A stretch of DNA of 64,000 nucleotides from Ctenosaura bakeri. Lineage: Eukaryota > Chordata > Lepidosauria > Squamata > Iguanidae. Both the position numbers and the translations under genes were made by a program. Within the stretch, counting starts at the first letter, position 1. The number at the start of each line of letters is the position of its first letter. Positions 47,576-59,242 of the stretch are shown in pieces. The DNA lies in NCBI GenBank assembly GCA_948474755.1, contig CAOLHI010000481.1, forward strand, positions 62,001 to 126,000. Reading direction: 5' to 3'. Below the pieces are notes generated by a model, which saw only the letters and a program-made list of their open reading frames with translations, was not told where the DNA came from and made no database searches.

Positions 47576-48215
47576 GTAAGTATTCATCAGATTTGATTAC
47601 AAGCACTTTCAGAGGAAATGTATGATACTTATCTTAAAAGAACATGTTTTAAGCTTAGCAGGGAACTTATCTTTCATTAGAATGTCATGCAAATTGCCAC
47701 AGTGAGTTAAGGATGCTTCTTAGTAACAAGGCGATTGAACAGAAAGGCAAGGATTGAAGTGAAATGCAAGCAAGCTAGCCACACTTGTTTCCTCAAAATT
47801 TACACTATCGCATTTCTAAATCCAGAGGTCACATGTCTTGTGAGGGACTGGTCACTTTTTGTGGTGAGGTGTCTGCATCTGCACAAAATGCAGTACTTGA
47901 GAAAGTTACTTTTTTGGAATACAGCCCTTCCAAAGATTTGGGGAGTTGGGATTCAAAAAAAGTAACTTTTCCATGCATTGCAAATACGTATGGGCCAGTG
48001 TTTGAGTGGCAGCTCTGCTGCCTATGCTATTCAAATGGTAAACTTCTGTGCACTGTGATGGATAGATGCTGTGTGATATTCACTGCTTTGTGCTTTTTGA
48101 AACACTGTGTTATGTTTGTTTCTTTCCTTGAAATCATGTAAGATTTTTTTTAAGTCCTCCAAAATATTTTCCTGAAATTAGAACATCTACCTTTCAGAGA
48201 AACTGAAAAGTATTT

Positions 48216-48300
48216 GAGGCTGCAATCCTATGCATCCACTGACACAGGAATGAGCTCCATTGAACTCAGTGGAACTTACTCCCAAATAGACATGTGCAAC
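48216..48300. repeat. Short foldback repeat, family S copy
   Basis: 'ggctgcaatcctatgcatcc', 'gagctccattgaactcagtg' and 'gaacttactcccaaatagac', the common order of this lizard repeat. Confidence 0.5.
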
Positions 48301-48794
48301 ACAGTATGTGAAGGATTTCTCTGTGGTGATCTTAATTAAATTTTCAGTTTTGGCCAGTTTTTGTATTTCAGAACATTTCTGTCTGAAAACCTGCACATTT
48401 TACAGATTCCCATTCTTTCTTCCATTTAGTTTGGAAATGTTCCTTTCTTTCATTCCAACTCTATAAATGGCTATCACACAGACATTCTGTAAACTAAATT
48501 GCATTTCTTTCTGCAAGGACCTTTCTGCAGGTCCACTTTGCATTACAGAAATGGAAGAAAGTCTCCAAAACTCCCACTAGATTTTTAAAAGTTACATTTT
48601 TGTTGTTGTTTTAAGGAAATGGAAAAGACATATTTCTTCGAGAAATGATTGAGGGAGGAGGAATCAACTTGCTTACTTTCTGTGACGACTGATTTGATCG
48701 ATTGACGCATTTGGAAGCAGGGACTCCCTTTGGCACCAGAGTTTTGCAAAAGATAAGGATTTAGGATAAATCCAGTTGTTTGTCCTGACAAGAG

Positions 48795-48895
48795 TAGAGC
48801 CACTGAATCAATGGGACTTACATATATGTTGATTCATAAAGTTCCGTTGATTCAATGGGTGTACTCTAACTGGGACTAACAACTGAGTTTGTCTT
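48795..48895. repeat. Short foldback-like repeat
   Basis: 'gaatcaatgggacttacata' and 'gattcaatgggtgtactcta' lie either side of 'gttgattcataaagttccg'. Related to 28175-28265. Confidence 0.45.
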
Positions 48896-49084
48896 AGTCA
48901 GTTTTGCACATACACCCCTATTAAATATATCAGCTAGTTAGTCAAGCAACCTCTTGTGGTTCGATCCTCCCAAACATAATGGAAACATCATTTACCCATG
49001 CTCTGGTCACTGGCAGAATGGACCAGAATCTCCCCATGTAGCTACTACACCCAGTAATGGAAGGTGGGAAGGAGTTACAATTGT

Positions 49085-49325
49085 GGCAATTGTATCACAG
49101 TCATGACCAAATAGCGATCATGTATATGGAACAGTTACAGATGAAGATATCTAAGGAACTGTTCTGTATTCATGATTGCTTCTTAGCCCGATCATAACAT
49201 AGTCTGATTTACTGCTTGATCATAACTTCTCTCCTCATAATCTACTTTACTCGGCACCAACTGCATGGAGAGAAGGAGGTCCATTCTTAAATATACTTAA
49301 CTAAGTAGCTGATAAAGAGTACTCG
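49085..49325. repeat. Family F repeat copy
   Basis: 'gttacagatgaagatatcta', 'actgttctgtattcatgatt', 'ctactttactcggcaccaac' and 'acttaactaagtagctgata', colinear with 46195-46459. Confidence 0.55.
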
Positions 49326-49785
49326 CCATGCACCGAGAACATGCTTAGATGGACATATAAATATTCCAGATACACCCTTTAAAATTGCAAGGTGGGAAGG
49401 AGATGTTAAAAGATAAACATGTTCACATTATCCACCATTTTGCTAAAGCTATAAAAGGCCAAAGGAAGTAGCTCCTTTTGTCTGTCCAGTGATCAAGTGG
49501 TATTTTTAACCTCTTCTCTATAAATATACCAGTTTTGTCCTACACAAGACTGAAAATCAAAACTTTCAAATCAGGATCAAGCCATAGTTTGCAAGCCAGT
49601 TCCATCAGAATCATTCTTCCAAATGCATTTAGACACACATATAAAGAATAGTCGAAATTGTAACACTCAGGACTGGCTTTGATACACACTGTAGGAACAT
49701 ACTGGAACAGCTGCTATGCCATAGAGTTAGAGCAATATATTCTCTGGGTGAAAAAATTATCCTGCCCTCTGCACTATATCTGCCT

Positions 49786-49885
49786 TACCCAACCTGATGC
49801 CCTCCAGAGTTTTAGGTTCCATCTCCTATCAGCCGAAGCCCATGGTGCTGGGGTAATGAATATTGTAGTCCTAATTATTTAGAGA
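49786..49885 (-). mobile_element. hAT-like MITE fragment
   Basis: 'cccaacctgatgccctccag' at the left and 'catggtgctggggtaatga' plus 'attgtagtcc' at the right, the inverse of the same class as 6364-6492. Confidence 0.45.
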
Positions 49886-50149
49886 GCACTACAGTAGTTA
49901 AGGCTGGACTATAGGAAAGAGTGCATGAGGGTGTACCATAATGATCTATAACTCATGCTCTTTAAAAATAAGCAGGTCCAGCTGTCAGGAAAGGCAAAAA
50001 GTTAAACAAAACACTGGAACACCTCCTATATCCTACCACTGAAGGTTTTGTTCATCCAGTCCCTGACACCACCGCTACTACCACCAACACCAATTTCTTT
50101 GTGCCATTGCAGATTTCACTAAACATTACCCTAACAGTTCTATACTCAC

Positions 50150-50570
50150 ATTGTTAGGAATATAAACCTTCATTCTCCATACTCGCCATTGCCTACTTAG
50201 TTACGTATGCATAACTTAGTAAGGTCTCCTGCCCCACCAGCCTCCCACAAAGCAGCAGCCACACTGAGAGGCGAGCTTTGTTCTGGTAGTGATCAGGGTG
50301 CCAGGAGGATGACATTTTCATCCCCTTCCTGACAGTGAATGAGGTTGCAACCAGAAACTGTTTTTGATCGTCACACCCTTGCTCGCTAGTGGGAGGATGT
50401 TGGAAACATCATTCTCCTGCACCCCAATTGCCACCTGGAACAGAACATGGTGTGGCTGGGAGGGAGCATTCATGATCATGACAAAGGTGCCACGATCCTG
50501 ATATTCTCTGTTAGTGAAAATGAAGCAGGTCCATCATTCTATATTATAAAACCATAATTGCAATATAGAA
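50150..50570. repeat. Family F repeat copy
   Basis: 'gcctacttagttacgtatgc' at one end and 'ttgcaatatagaatcccaga' at the other. The middle has 'agtgatcagggtgccagg' and 'caccccaattgccacctgga', partial inverse repeats. Confidence 0.55.
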
Positions 50571-50759
50571 TCCCAGACTTACTTTTTATTAAATTTATTT
50601 TTTAAAAGTGCATGCATGGAATGTGCAAAGTCCTGTCTGGAGTTAGGACTGCTTCACTTTCCCTCAGGTTCAGACTGTGGCAGATGTTCCTTTATCATGT
50701 CAAGATAGCTACAGTAGAAATGAAGCAAAACAATCTGGCAGTATCTTTGTAGGAGATCA

Positions 50760-50870
50760 GTTCTCCACTGCTGTAGAAGGAAGCTTCCTGATGAAAAATT
50801 ATGTGCCCCGTGAAAGCAACTGTTGCAAAACTTTGACCTAGTGAAAGATGTTGCATCACCTCACTCTGCA
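50760..50870 (+). repeat. Possible Penelope-like remnant with hammerhead-like core
   Basis: CTGATGA at 50788-50794 and GAAAGC at 50812 are separated by 17 nt, the same spacing as in the copy at 8041-8129. The intervening sequence does not form a good stem II. Downstream words ('gttgcaaaactttgacc', 'gatgttgcatcacc') only loosely follow the other copies. Confidence 0.25.
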
Positions 50871-51039
50871 TCCCTTTCACACAGTGCAGTAGCAACAGCT
50901 ATGTATATGTTTGTGAGGAATTTTACAGTGGAAGTAGACTGCTCACTATAAGTGAAACACAACCAAGCAGGGTTGAGTGCATGGTGGGAATCCTAGGGTA
51001 TGGATGACTGACTGTGTACATGTATTTTGTGTGACTGAT

Positions 51040-51475
51040 GCTGGATTCAAACATGCCTGAACGTCATTTGATGACTGTTGAGGGAATAATAGAAATGGGA
51101 AAAGTATTGAAAAAATGTTAGAAAAATGGTTGAAAAGCATGCTTCTTCAAGTGTGAAGAAACCCTGATGCAAAGAATCCTTATGAGCATTTTCCCAGTCC
51201 AAGATTTCTCTTATGCAAAAGTCACAGATGGTTGTTTGGCAAAGAAAACAGCATTTTTCTGTGCAGAAAATATTTCTGTTCAGGAAAGTTATTTTCTGCA
51301 CAGAAAAAAATGCTGTTTTCTGTGCAATACAACAACATTCAGATTTTGCATAGCATAAGCCCCCAACTGCAAACAGGCTTTGAAAACCGTGCCGTTTTCA
51401 AAGACTTTCAGAAAATGGCTAAAACTACTCATTGCTTCCTTCAGGAAGAAAAATAGCAAAGAATTACATCCCTAG
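51040..51475 (+). repeat. Unclassified repeat, family G copy 1
   Basis: Shares with 58185-58515, in the same order: 'aatggttgaaaagcatg', 'ttctgtgcaatacaacaaca', 'ttttgcatagcataagcccc', 'gttttcaaagactttc', 'ctactcattgcttccttca' and 'aaagaattacatccc'. An internal inverted pair 'aacagcatttttctgtgcag' and 'ctgcacagaaaaaaatgctg' lies at 51249-51315. Confidence 0.6.
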
Positions 51476-52241
51476 TGCATAACTGGCAATTGAATATATG
51501 AACTGGCTCTATTGAAAAGTAATGTGTTTAAAAGTACTGACGTGAATGATCTGTGACGTTTTTTCCATTTGTGACAGCCCATTCCCACATGCAGATCAAA
51601 TCACCCCTTGATGCTGTAAATCCTCAAATAATGAACAGGCATGTGTGAGCTCAGTCCTGCTATATGGCTCCTTTGTTGTGCCCGGATGAATGCAGCTATG
51701 GGTGGAATCAGAAGTGCTTTGGGTAGAGAAGTTCCAGACATGATTTAGCATCAGCGCCCCTCGTGCCCTTTGACTCAACATTGCCCGAAGGCACACTGAT
51801 AATGCAGAGTTTTGTGCCCATCTGAACATACAATGAAAAGTGGGGCCAAAGGGAGGAGGGAAAGCTTCTGTTTTAAGTGGGAGGGTGGAAACTAGGCTGT
51901 GATTGACAGAGATGAGTTATGGTAACTGCTAGACTGCAGAGGGCAATGATTAGTCACGCTACGTTGGGCTGAAATAGATTTAACACCTGGCTGTTAAAAA
52001 GAGTAAATTGATTAATTGTTTTAAAGCAGCAATGTTATTGAGTTTCCCCAGTGTCTGTGTGTTTCTTAATAGAGATTAGACATTAATATGGATTTACAGC
52101 ATCGACTCTGGGGACCTTCATTCCAACACCAGGCAGAAGCAAGAGACTGTATAAATGTAAAGGAAACTATAAGTATCCCAAATTTAATTTGATTCAGATA
52201 ATTTTGCTTTAATCTTAACTTGTTGCGTTATTAACCTCATT

Positions 52242-52268
52242 AATGTTGTTATTGTTGTTAATTTGCAG
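52242..52268 (+). promoter_or_regulatory. UGU-rich 3' splice region of the 64-bp CELF2 exon
   Basis: AATGTTGTTATTGTTGTTAA directly precedes TTTGCAG. The four TGTT words sit where a polypyrimidine tract would be. They match the UGU-rich preference of CELF proteins; binding is inferred. Confidence 0.4.
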
Positions 52269-52332
52269 CTTCTGCAGCAAGCAACCTCCTCCAGTAACTT
52301 GGGTGCCTTCAGCGGCATTCAACAAATGGCTG
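52269..52332 (+). CDS. CELF2: CELF2 exon: linker after RRM2
   Basis: A 64-bp exon with 21 codons, L-L-Q-Q-A-T-S-S-S-N-L-G-A-F-S-G-I-Q-Q-M-A, and a final G that opens a Gly codon. It starts in phase 0, matching the end of the previous exon. LLQQATSSSNLGAFSG fits CELF2. It lies in the divergent linker between RRM2 and RRM3, which in CELF proteins contributes to splicing activity. The acceptor is TTTGCAG and the donor GCTG|GTGAGT. The length is not a multiple of three, so skipping would shift the frame. The next exon (MNALQ-type sequence) was looked for up to 64000 and not found. Confidence 0.95.
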
Positions 52333-52974
52333 GTGAGTTATGGTTTCCTCGGTTTCCACCACTTGTGCTCTGTCTTCCTAGGGCTTTGAAAGACATCAGG
52401 CCATTTAATTCAAGCATGTGGCTTAAAGCTTGAGGATGTATCAAAGAAGCACATCCAGGGTCTTGGACTGAATCAGACTTTTAAACATTCCAGTGGATTA
52501 TATTCTGCATTCATCTGTTTTATCTTAACATGCACTTGTAACATTGTAAGGAGAATCCTGCTGGATGTGTTTGAAGATCCATGCAAACCAGCTTCTCCAT
52601 CCTGCAGTGGCTAAAATCAACCAGATGCCTCCAGGAAGCTTTGAAATAAAGCAGGGGGGGCAATTGTTCTTTCTATTGGCATACCTTTTTTGAATTTGGG
52701 GTTTCTAGGATGCCTTTCCACGAGGGCATCATGAATAATAGCAACTGACAGACATGTCTTCTGACATGAACCCATCTAATCCCCTTTTAAAGGCGTATCA
52801 GCTGGTAGCCTCAATAACATCTTCTCATGAGATTCCAGTGGGAGAAGTCCCATGGCTTTGTAATGGGGATCGCCTCCAGTATCTTGACTTTTATATTGAC
52901 AGATCTCATAAAGCTATTGGCTGGATCCAAAGAGTGACTTTAGGCAGGGCTAAAGGCTTGGGCATTCTCTGTGT

Positions 52975-53085
52975 GATATTTCAACTTCTTTTCTTTCTTC
53001 AAACAGCAGAACATCGTGCTGTTTTGAGTCTCAGCTTCAGGAGGAAAGTGAGATATAAAACAAATAAATAATCAGATAAATAAAT
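52975..53085 (+). mobile_element. L2-like LINE 3' tail
   Basis: 'ttgagtctcagcttcaggag', 'gaaagtgagatataaaac' and 'aaataaataatcagataaat', the usual L2-type 3' end with its short tail repeats. Confidence 0.6.
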
Positions 53086-53764
53086 GTTGTACTGCAAATC
53101 CTTTTGAAACTTCCCTGCTTCAAAAGAAGTTTGGCTATGAGAGCTTAGAATCGAATTCCTCCAGATCTATCTCTCACCAAGTCCTGATAAGATATAATGC
53201 AATTTACCAGGAGGGCTAGAGGAGTGTGGAGATTGCTACCTGATGCTATGCATTGTTTGCCTTCCTTTCCGCAGAGTGAATTATGGCACCATTCCTCTCA
53301 AGTGGTCTTCCTTGTCAAGAACATCCCTCTTTTGGGCCAAATTTACAATCCATCTCTTCATCCTTCCTTGCCATTGTCATATCTTCCATTCTCACCTTCT
53401 CACTGGCTCTGACTGGCCTAATAGCTCTGAAATTTGTCATTTAGCAGGCATCATAAGCTGTGGACTCTTTGTTCATTTGTTCCTCTAAGAAACTCAAAGC
53501 TTCTTTCTCTTATTTTAGAATTGCCTGGCATTAAATGGCTTTTAATGACTGTGTGTTAGAGAAATTTTGATGATGAAGGGACATAGAGTTAAATGATGTG
53601 GGAGAGTGTGAGAATACTGGCCTGGAAGAGTGTAGCAGCAAAGACCTTTCACAAGTTCACTATAAAAGAGGACTTTTTAGCGATTGATATTAAACTGAGA
53701 TTTCCAAGCACTTGCTAGGGCAGGAGTATGCCTTTGACATCTCAGACTTCTTGTTATATTACGC

Positions 53765-53985
53765 AGTTGACTCTAACTAATGATGACCCTCTCATAGGTT
53801 TTACTCAGCAAGACTTGCTTAGAGGAGATTTTCCATTGCCTTCTTCTGAAGCTGAGAGAGTGTGACTTACCCAAAGTCATTCAGTAGCTTCCCATGGCTG
53901 ATCAGGATCCAAGCTTAGTCTCCCAGAATTCTAGTCCAGTACTCCAACCACTACCCTACACTTTCTCTCTCCAGACTCGCTACAC
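53765..53985 (-). mobile_element. tRNA-derived SINE (Sauria-SINE-like)
   Basis: Inverse of the SINE at 8252. Block order on the plus strand: 'gactctaactaatgatgacc', 'cataggttttactcagcaag', 'gctgagagagtgtgacttac', 'cccaaagtcattcagtagc', then the tRNA-like head in inverse ('tccagtactccaaccactac'). Confidence 0.75.
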
Positions 53986-55572
53986 TGCCTTTTGGTGGGA
54001 AGAGGGCAAAATATAAAAGCAAATTGTCTCTCTTGAAATCTTCCATATGAGGCAAGTCACCTATAAAATGGCAAGCCCTTCCCCAAACAATATATTTTTT
54101 AATATTTTCCCCCAAAGCAGCAGTGGATCTGCAGTCTAGTGATGAAGAATATTCTCAGTTATTCATTTCCCAGTCAAAAAATGGGGTTCTGGGCAGTCAA
54201 GAAGAATAATTGTGCAAGCAAATTTCTGTGAATCTGCACTAGTATTCAGATTATTTCATAAAGTACCAGAATATCTGACTTACTACTAAATACCTGCAGT
54301 CAAACACAACTATATTCCTTGACAGCCAGCACAAAACAGACTGAAAATATGTGAGCCAAGCCTATATATGGCCTCCTGAAATCCTGCAAGAGGAAGGCCT
54401 CCCATGAGATCTCTGGGATCCCATGAGATGCCAAATCTGATCAAATCTCACAGTGTTAGGCCAGTCATTTTCAGATAAGAAATTTACTCAAGGGGTGCAC
54501 TGGTTGGTCTGGCTGGAGAGGACAAAGAGCAGACACTTTACCAGCAGTGACCTGTGATCATAGCTGATAGACCACCAGCATTTGGTATCTAACAGACCAA
54601 TTTGCTGCATAGGTCTGTTTTTTGTAAGTGCAGCTGCCCTGCTCTTCCTTTCTGCTAGTGCTGAGCAGTGTGCTCCTCAACTGACCAGATCAAGAAGAAT
54701 TTCTCCATAGTAAACCACCCTGGAACACTTTGGGATGTTGAAATATGCAGAGAATTCTGTGGAGAAATATTCATTTTCTACTCCAGTGAGGAGGAAACTA
54801 CATTATTTAGTCATCATTACATGCAGTGAAATAATGGAGGATTTACATCCCTATTCCAGTCATGCCTGGTCTTGCTTATTGGCCCTTTTGGAAGCCTGTG
54901 GGGGTTTACCACTTAACCCCCGTATTACCACTTAACCCCCACCAGATGTGAGGCTCTGTCTAAACCTACACAGCAACCAAATGTGAAAACTTTCACAAAT
55001 CTCACTGTTACTACCAAGAATGAGGGCTTTCCCTTGTCCCCACCAGTGTGACCAATGTAAAGACTTCCTACTGTCCTATTGCTGTGGCCACCAACTTCAG
55101 GGACCTCCTAGATACCCTGAAGACACCTGTGTGAGATACAATGCAGCTTATATCACCACTGGACACCACCTCTCTTTTTTCACTGCTGCCACCGCAGACA
55201 TCTCATCTGAACCCAAGCTCTATGATATAGAGCATTCCCAGAGGCCAAAAGCATATAAATACCCCCACCCCAAAAAAAACAAAAACCCTTTAATTAACAG
55301 AAGTTGAACACAAACAAAACAAATTAATTATTTAATACATTTAAGACACATCTCACACAGTCTCACATGCACCACTCCTAGCTAATTCAGACCCTAAAAC
55401 ACCACTCATTAATTCCTAAACCTGATTGACTCTCTTAACTCTAATATTCCATTCACTCTTTCCTGCACCCTCTCTCTAACTACCCTAAACAACCATATCT
55501 ATAGCAACTGCCATTCCATCTGTCAGTGACCAACCATATTCATATTCTCTCAGACATCAGACACTCTCAGCA

Positions 55573-55985
55573 TTATAGAATCATTGAAATGTAGAGTTGG
55601 AAGAGACCACACGGGCCATCCAGTCCAACCCCCTGCCATGCAGGAACACCCTCAAAGCACTCCCGACAGATGGCCATCCAGCCTCTGCTTAAAAACCTCT
55701 TAACCTTCTCTTGTCCCCTCTTAACCTTCTCTTCTGCAGACTAATCATACCCAGCTCTCTAAGTCTATCCTCATAGGGCATGGCTTCCAGGCCTCTCACC
55801 ATTTTGGTCGCCCTCCTCTGGACTTGCTCCAGCTTGTCAATATCCTTCTTGAATTGGGGTGCCCAGAACTGGACACAGTATTCAAGATGAGGTCTAACCA
55901 AAGCAGAGTAGAGTGGTACCAGTACCTCCCTCGATCTAGACATCCTATTGATGCAGCCGAGAATTGCATTGGCATTCCAGTCTCT
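55573..55985 (-). mobile_element. CR1-type LINE fragment with internal deletion
   Basis: The 3' UTR (55573-55697) jumps directly to the RT region (55715 on), missing the stretch between DGHL and DMIAMF. At the junction 'cttaaccttctctt' is present twice. The minus strand reads [40 protein letters not shown] and [20 protein letters not shown], intact for 99 codons, so this is one of the better preserved copies. Confidence 0.9.
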
Positions 55986-56689
55986 CACACCCCCTCTCCT
56001 GACAGTTCCTTACCTTATTACTTCTAATATGTAGTAAATTCGACAGCATTTTACACCAATGGTCCATGACATCAGACAGTCTATATGGCCCTTGCAGGTC
56101 TCAGGTGCAGAAAACTGGTCCCAAACCTGCCACAGTTGCCTTCCCATGCTAGGGGCTTAATTTGTACCAGCGAAATGGACCTTGCTACACAACTTGTGAA
56201 GTAATAGAACAGACAATCACTAACAGACTCTGAAGAGTGTCTTTTTGTCTGCAAGACATAGTAATCTAGATCAGCTGAAAGGCCTGGATTATAGGGAAAA
56301 GGCTTCTTCAAATACAGTCCTAGACTCATATGTGAATTCAGTTGAAATTCTTTCCAAGTGGAAATGTTTACTGTGACAGCCTTAGCTGGAAGTTGGGATT
56401 TGCAAAGGAGGTTATGCTCTGATGCCACTCACTTTAGATTCTGAGCCCAGAGGGCCAATTCACAAATTATGAATAGGTATACCTAGATTTGGCAGACTGT
56501 ACCTTCTCATATTTAACACGTTTATTGCGTTCAGACTTTTTACTTTTAGATGTCCATTTAAGATACTTTATTGTGCATCTTGGTATTATGTACCTTACAT
56601 GAGGTGGGTGTAAAATAGTTTTCACTGCCCAGCCACTTGTCCACATTAACTGGCCGGAGAGCACTTTTACCCCTCTGGCTGTTTCATAA

Positions 56690-57780
56690 TTTCATTAATG
56701 CATATCTAGCAGCAGACTAGTAGTGAAATGCCATTTCTAATCTCCAGGGAGAAATGCCCGTGTCTAGTGTGCAATCAAATTAATGGCAGTCCTGGAGTAT
56801 TTTCAGCTAATAAGTATTACCTATAAAAATGTCACAATGTTCTTAAGAACACCTATGATTACAAGATCTGCCTTTTGATAAGGGTGCATTAGTTTCCTTT
56901 TAGAATCACTGGAACCTAACTAACTGCCTTTTTGACTTCAGAGGAACTTAGTCGGTAATATCACGAAGCAGGCTTTTGTTTTTCCTTTAAAGTATATAAT
57001 CATTTGTTCCAGTGCTGGCAGGGGACATGGGAGCAGAGGAAGACACAGAAAAAGGAGTTTAAAAATTGAGAAAGACAAAGTATGGGGGGAATGGGGGAGA
57101 ATGTAACTTTGAAAGGCAGTTGGTTGGGCGACTCCTCAGTAATGAGAGGCATGCCAGTAGTAACTGATGTGCAGTAATTAACAAAAGGTCATTCCTGCTG
57201 GGCAACTTACCATGCCAGTCCCCTAACTGAACACAATGTGAGAGAAGGCAGCGATCTACCCACAAACACACATTATGCCAGCCTGCCATGTACCACTGTT
57301 AAATGCCTATCCCCACTCACAGGCTTGATTTTAAAAAAAATTCTCATAAAAACTCCACCCCTTCCTCCCTGCCCCGTCTATTATCATAAAATTGGCATGT
57401 TAGTTTATTTTTAATTACGCTCTCACTAAATCAGCAAATTAGTGGCGCTTTCCTCCAGTCTTGCAACATAAAAGGGTTTAAGCTATCCATACGTTGTCTT
57501 TGTGTTTCCTCCTCCTCCTCCTTTTTTTATTAATGCTTAGCTTTTGAATGGATCTTGAAGTGCGCCTATGAAAAAGAGATGAGCTACTCCCCATAGGCAT
57601 TATGTGCTTCATCCTTACAATATGCCATTATTGCACTGGCACCAGAGACTAATGCAGAATCTGCTGTCTGACAATATAAATTGGCCCACAGATGACAATA
57701 TCTCTGAGTTATTTTCTCTGGCTTAGATCCGTTGGCAAGCAGTTGCAGCTTCTATTATGTTATGCTCATAATCTAGCAGA
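56690..57780. other. Repeat-poor stretch, candidate conserved non-coding element
   Basis: About 1.1 kb with no recognisable transposon and many homeodomain-type TAAT/ATTA cores, for example 'tttcattaatgcatatctag', 'gcaatcaaattaatggcag', 'ttttaattacgctctcac' and 'attaatgcttagcttttg'. Composition and complexity resemble conserved intronic enhancers of developmental RNA-binding protein genes, but conservation is not shown. Confidence 0.3.
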
Positions 57781-58184
57781 AAATTTTCCACCCTCATCAA
57801 AAATATATCTTAATATGATAAACAACATTTTCACAGTTGGCATTTTTTGGAACTGGCTTTGAGCTTTAACGGCTGCTGGTAATATTCTGCTTTGGTTATC
57901 CATGCAAGATGAATGGAGGGACAGAGAGACCAGAGGGAAAATGTGTTGAAAGCCTCTTCTATACAACTGAATTTAGCTTTGTTGTCAGAATTGTAGTGCA
58001 CTGATGCGACAGCCTGGAGCTGCCCTCCCCATATTCATACCCTACTTCAATCTCCACAAGTAAGCTATGTGTGGTCCCTAGAAGATGAATTAAAGCCAGA
58101 CTTGTCACTGAGTCATAATTTAAGTTCCATTGATTAGAGTTCAGTTCATGTTTCCATTGTTCTTCATACCAGTAGATCACAATT

Positions 58185-58515
58185 TTGTTCAGTTGCAGAT
58201 CCCATGCTCAATTGGGATGGAAAGAACATTCAAAAATATTTTAAAATAGTTGAAAAATATGTTTTTCAAGTGTTGAAAATCTCTGACATGATTGATCCTG
58301 GATGAAAAAGAAACTCTGCAGTGGCTGTTTTGTGTAGAAAACAGTGTTTTCTGTGCAAAACAACCACATGTGAATTTTGCATAGATAAGCCCTGATTGGT
58401 GACAGCCTTCAAAAATGGTGTAGTTTTCCAAGACTTTCTCACACTGGGAAGAAAATTGATGGGATTACTCATTGCTGCCTTCAAGAAGAAACTTGGTAAA
58501 GAATTACTTCCCAAA
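58185..58515 (+). repeat. Unclassified repeat, family G copy 2
   Basis: Shares with 51040-51475 the blocks 'agttgaaaaatatg', 'ttttctgtgcaaaacaacca', 'gaattttgcatagataagcc', 'attactcattgctgccttca' and 'aaagaattacttccc'. Confidence 0.6.
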
Positions 58516-59242
58516 AGCTCAGCATCATGCTACAGTATGGGACCCAGGTTTTGTTTTGTTTTTTTAAATTAAAAACTTTCATTTTCCTCCTGTTCTGTCA
58601 TTCTCTTTGCCCTTCACCCCATCTTTCTCCTTGCTCAGGGGGAAAAATTGAGAGAAGGGCAGAAAACAGAAACACAGAAAGCCTATAAGAGAAGAATTTA
58701 GATAACTGGAAAGCATTTAATGGGCTAGAATAAGAATTTCCTTGTTTTAATTCTGTTTCCTATACTTTATCTCTGAGCTGTATTTTCTTTTTAATTTTCA
58801 ATGTTTATGTTATTTTTAATTTTCAGTGTTTATGTTGCACGTGCCACCATTTCAGTCATCAGAGAGTTAACCATTTGAAACACAATAGTTCCCACCCAGC
58901 TTTCAGCAAGCCAATTTAATAGGAGTAAGATGCATTTCCTGGTCTTAAATAACCGCTGAGAATTCTGTCCTCCATTATGGTTTGATGGAATGACATACCT
59001 TGTTGACCATCCATGTGTAACATACAATCCAAGGTCAACGAGCTTAGAAGATAACTGAAATATCCTGCGGTCTAATCCAGCTGCCCAAGTTGAAACGATC
59101 TTCATATTGAGCAACGAATTCTCATTTTTTTTTTTTGCAAAGTGGTGATTTCAGATATACATTTACTATATGAGAAATGCACATTCTGTGCTTGTGATGC
59201 CTGCTGCCAAACATACAAAGTAAGAACATGGACAGATTTTCT

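Larger units (their letters stand above)
47576..52268 (+). other. CELF2: CELF2 intron, 4.7 kb
   Basis: GTAAGT to TTTGCAG. Stretches with nothing nameable are 47576-48215, 48301-48794, 48896-49084, 49326-49785, 50571-50760 and 51476-52241. The last of these is repeat-poor and next to the following exon. Confidence 0.85.

Noticed and set aside
55020..55307. A 95-codon Cys/His-containing frame as a small gene
   Set aside because: No recognisable domain, no conserved Cys spacing of a zinc finger, and it ends in low-complexity A-rich sequence.
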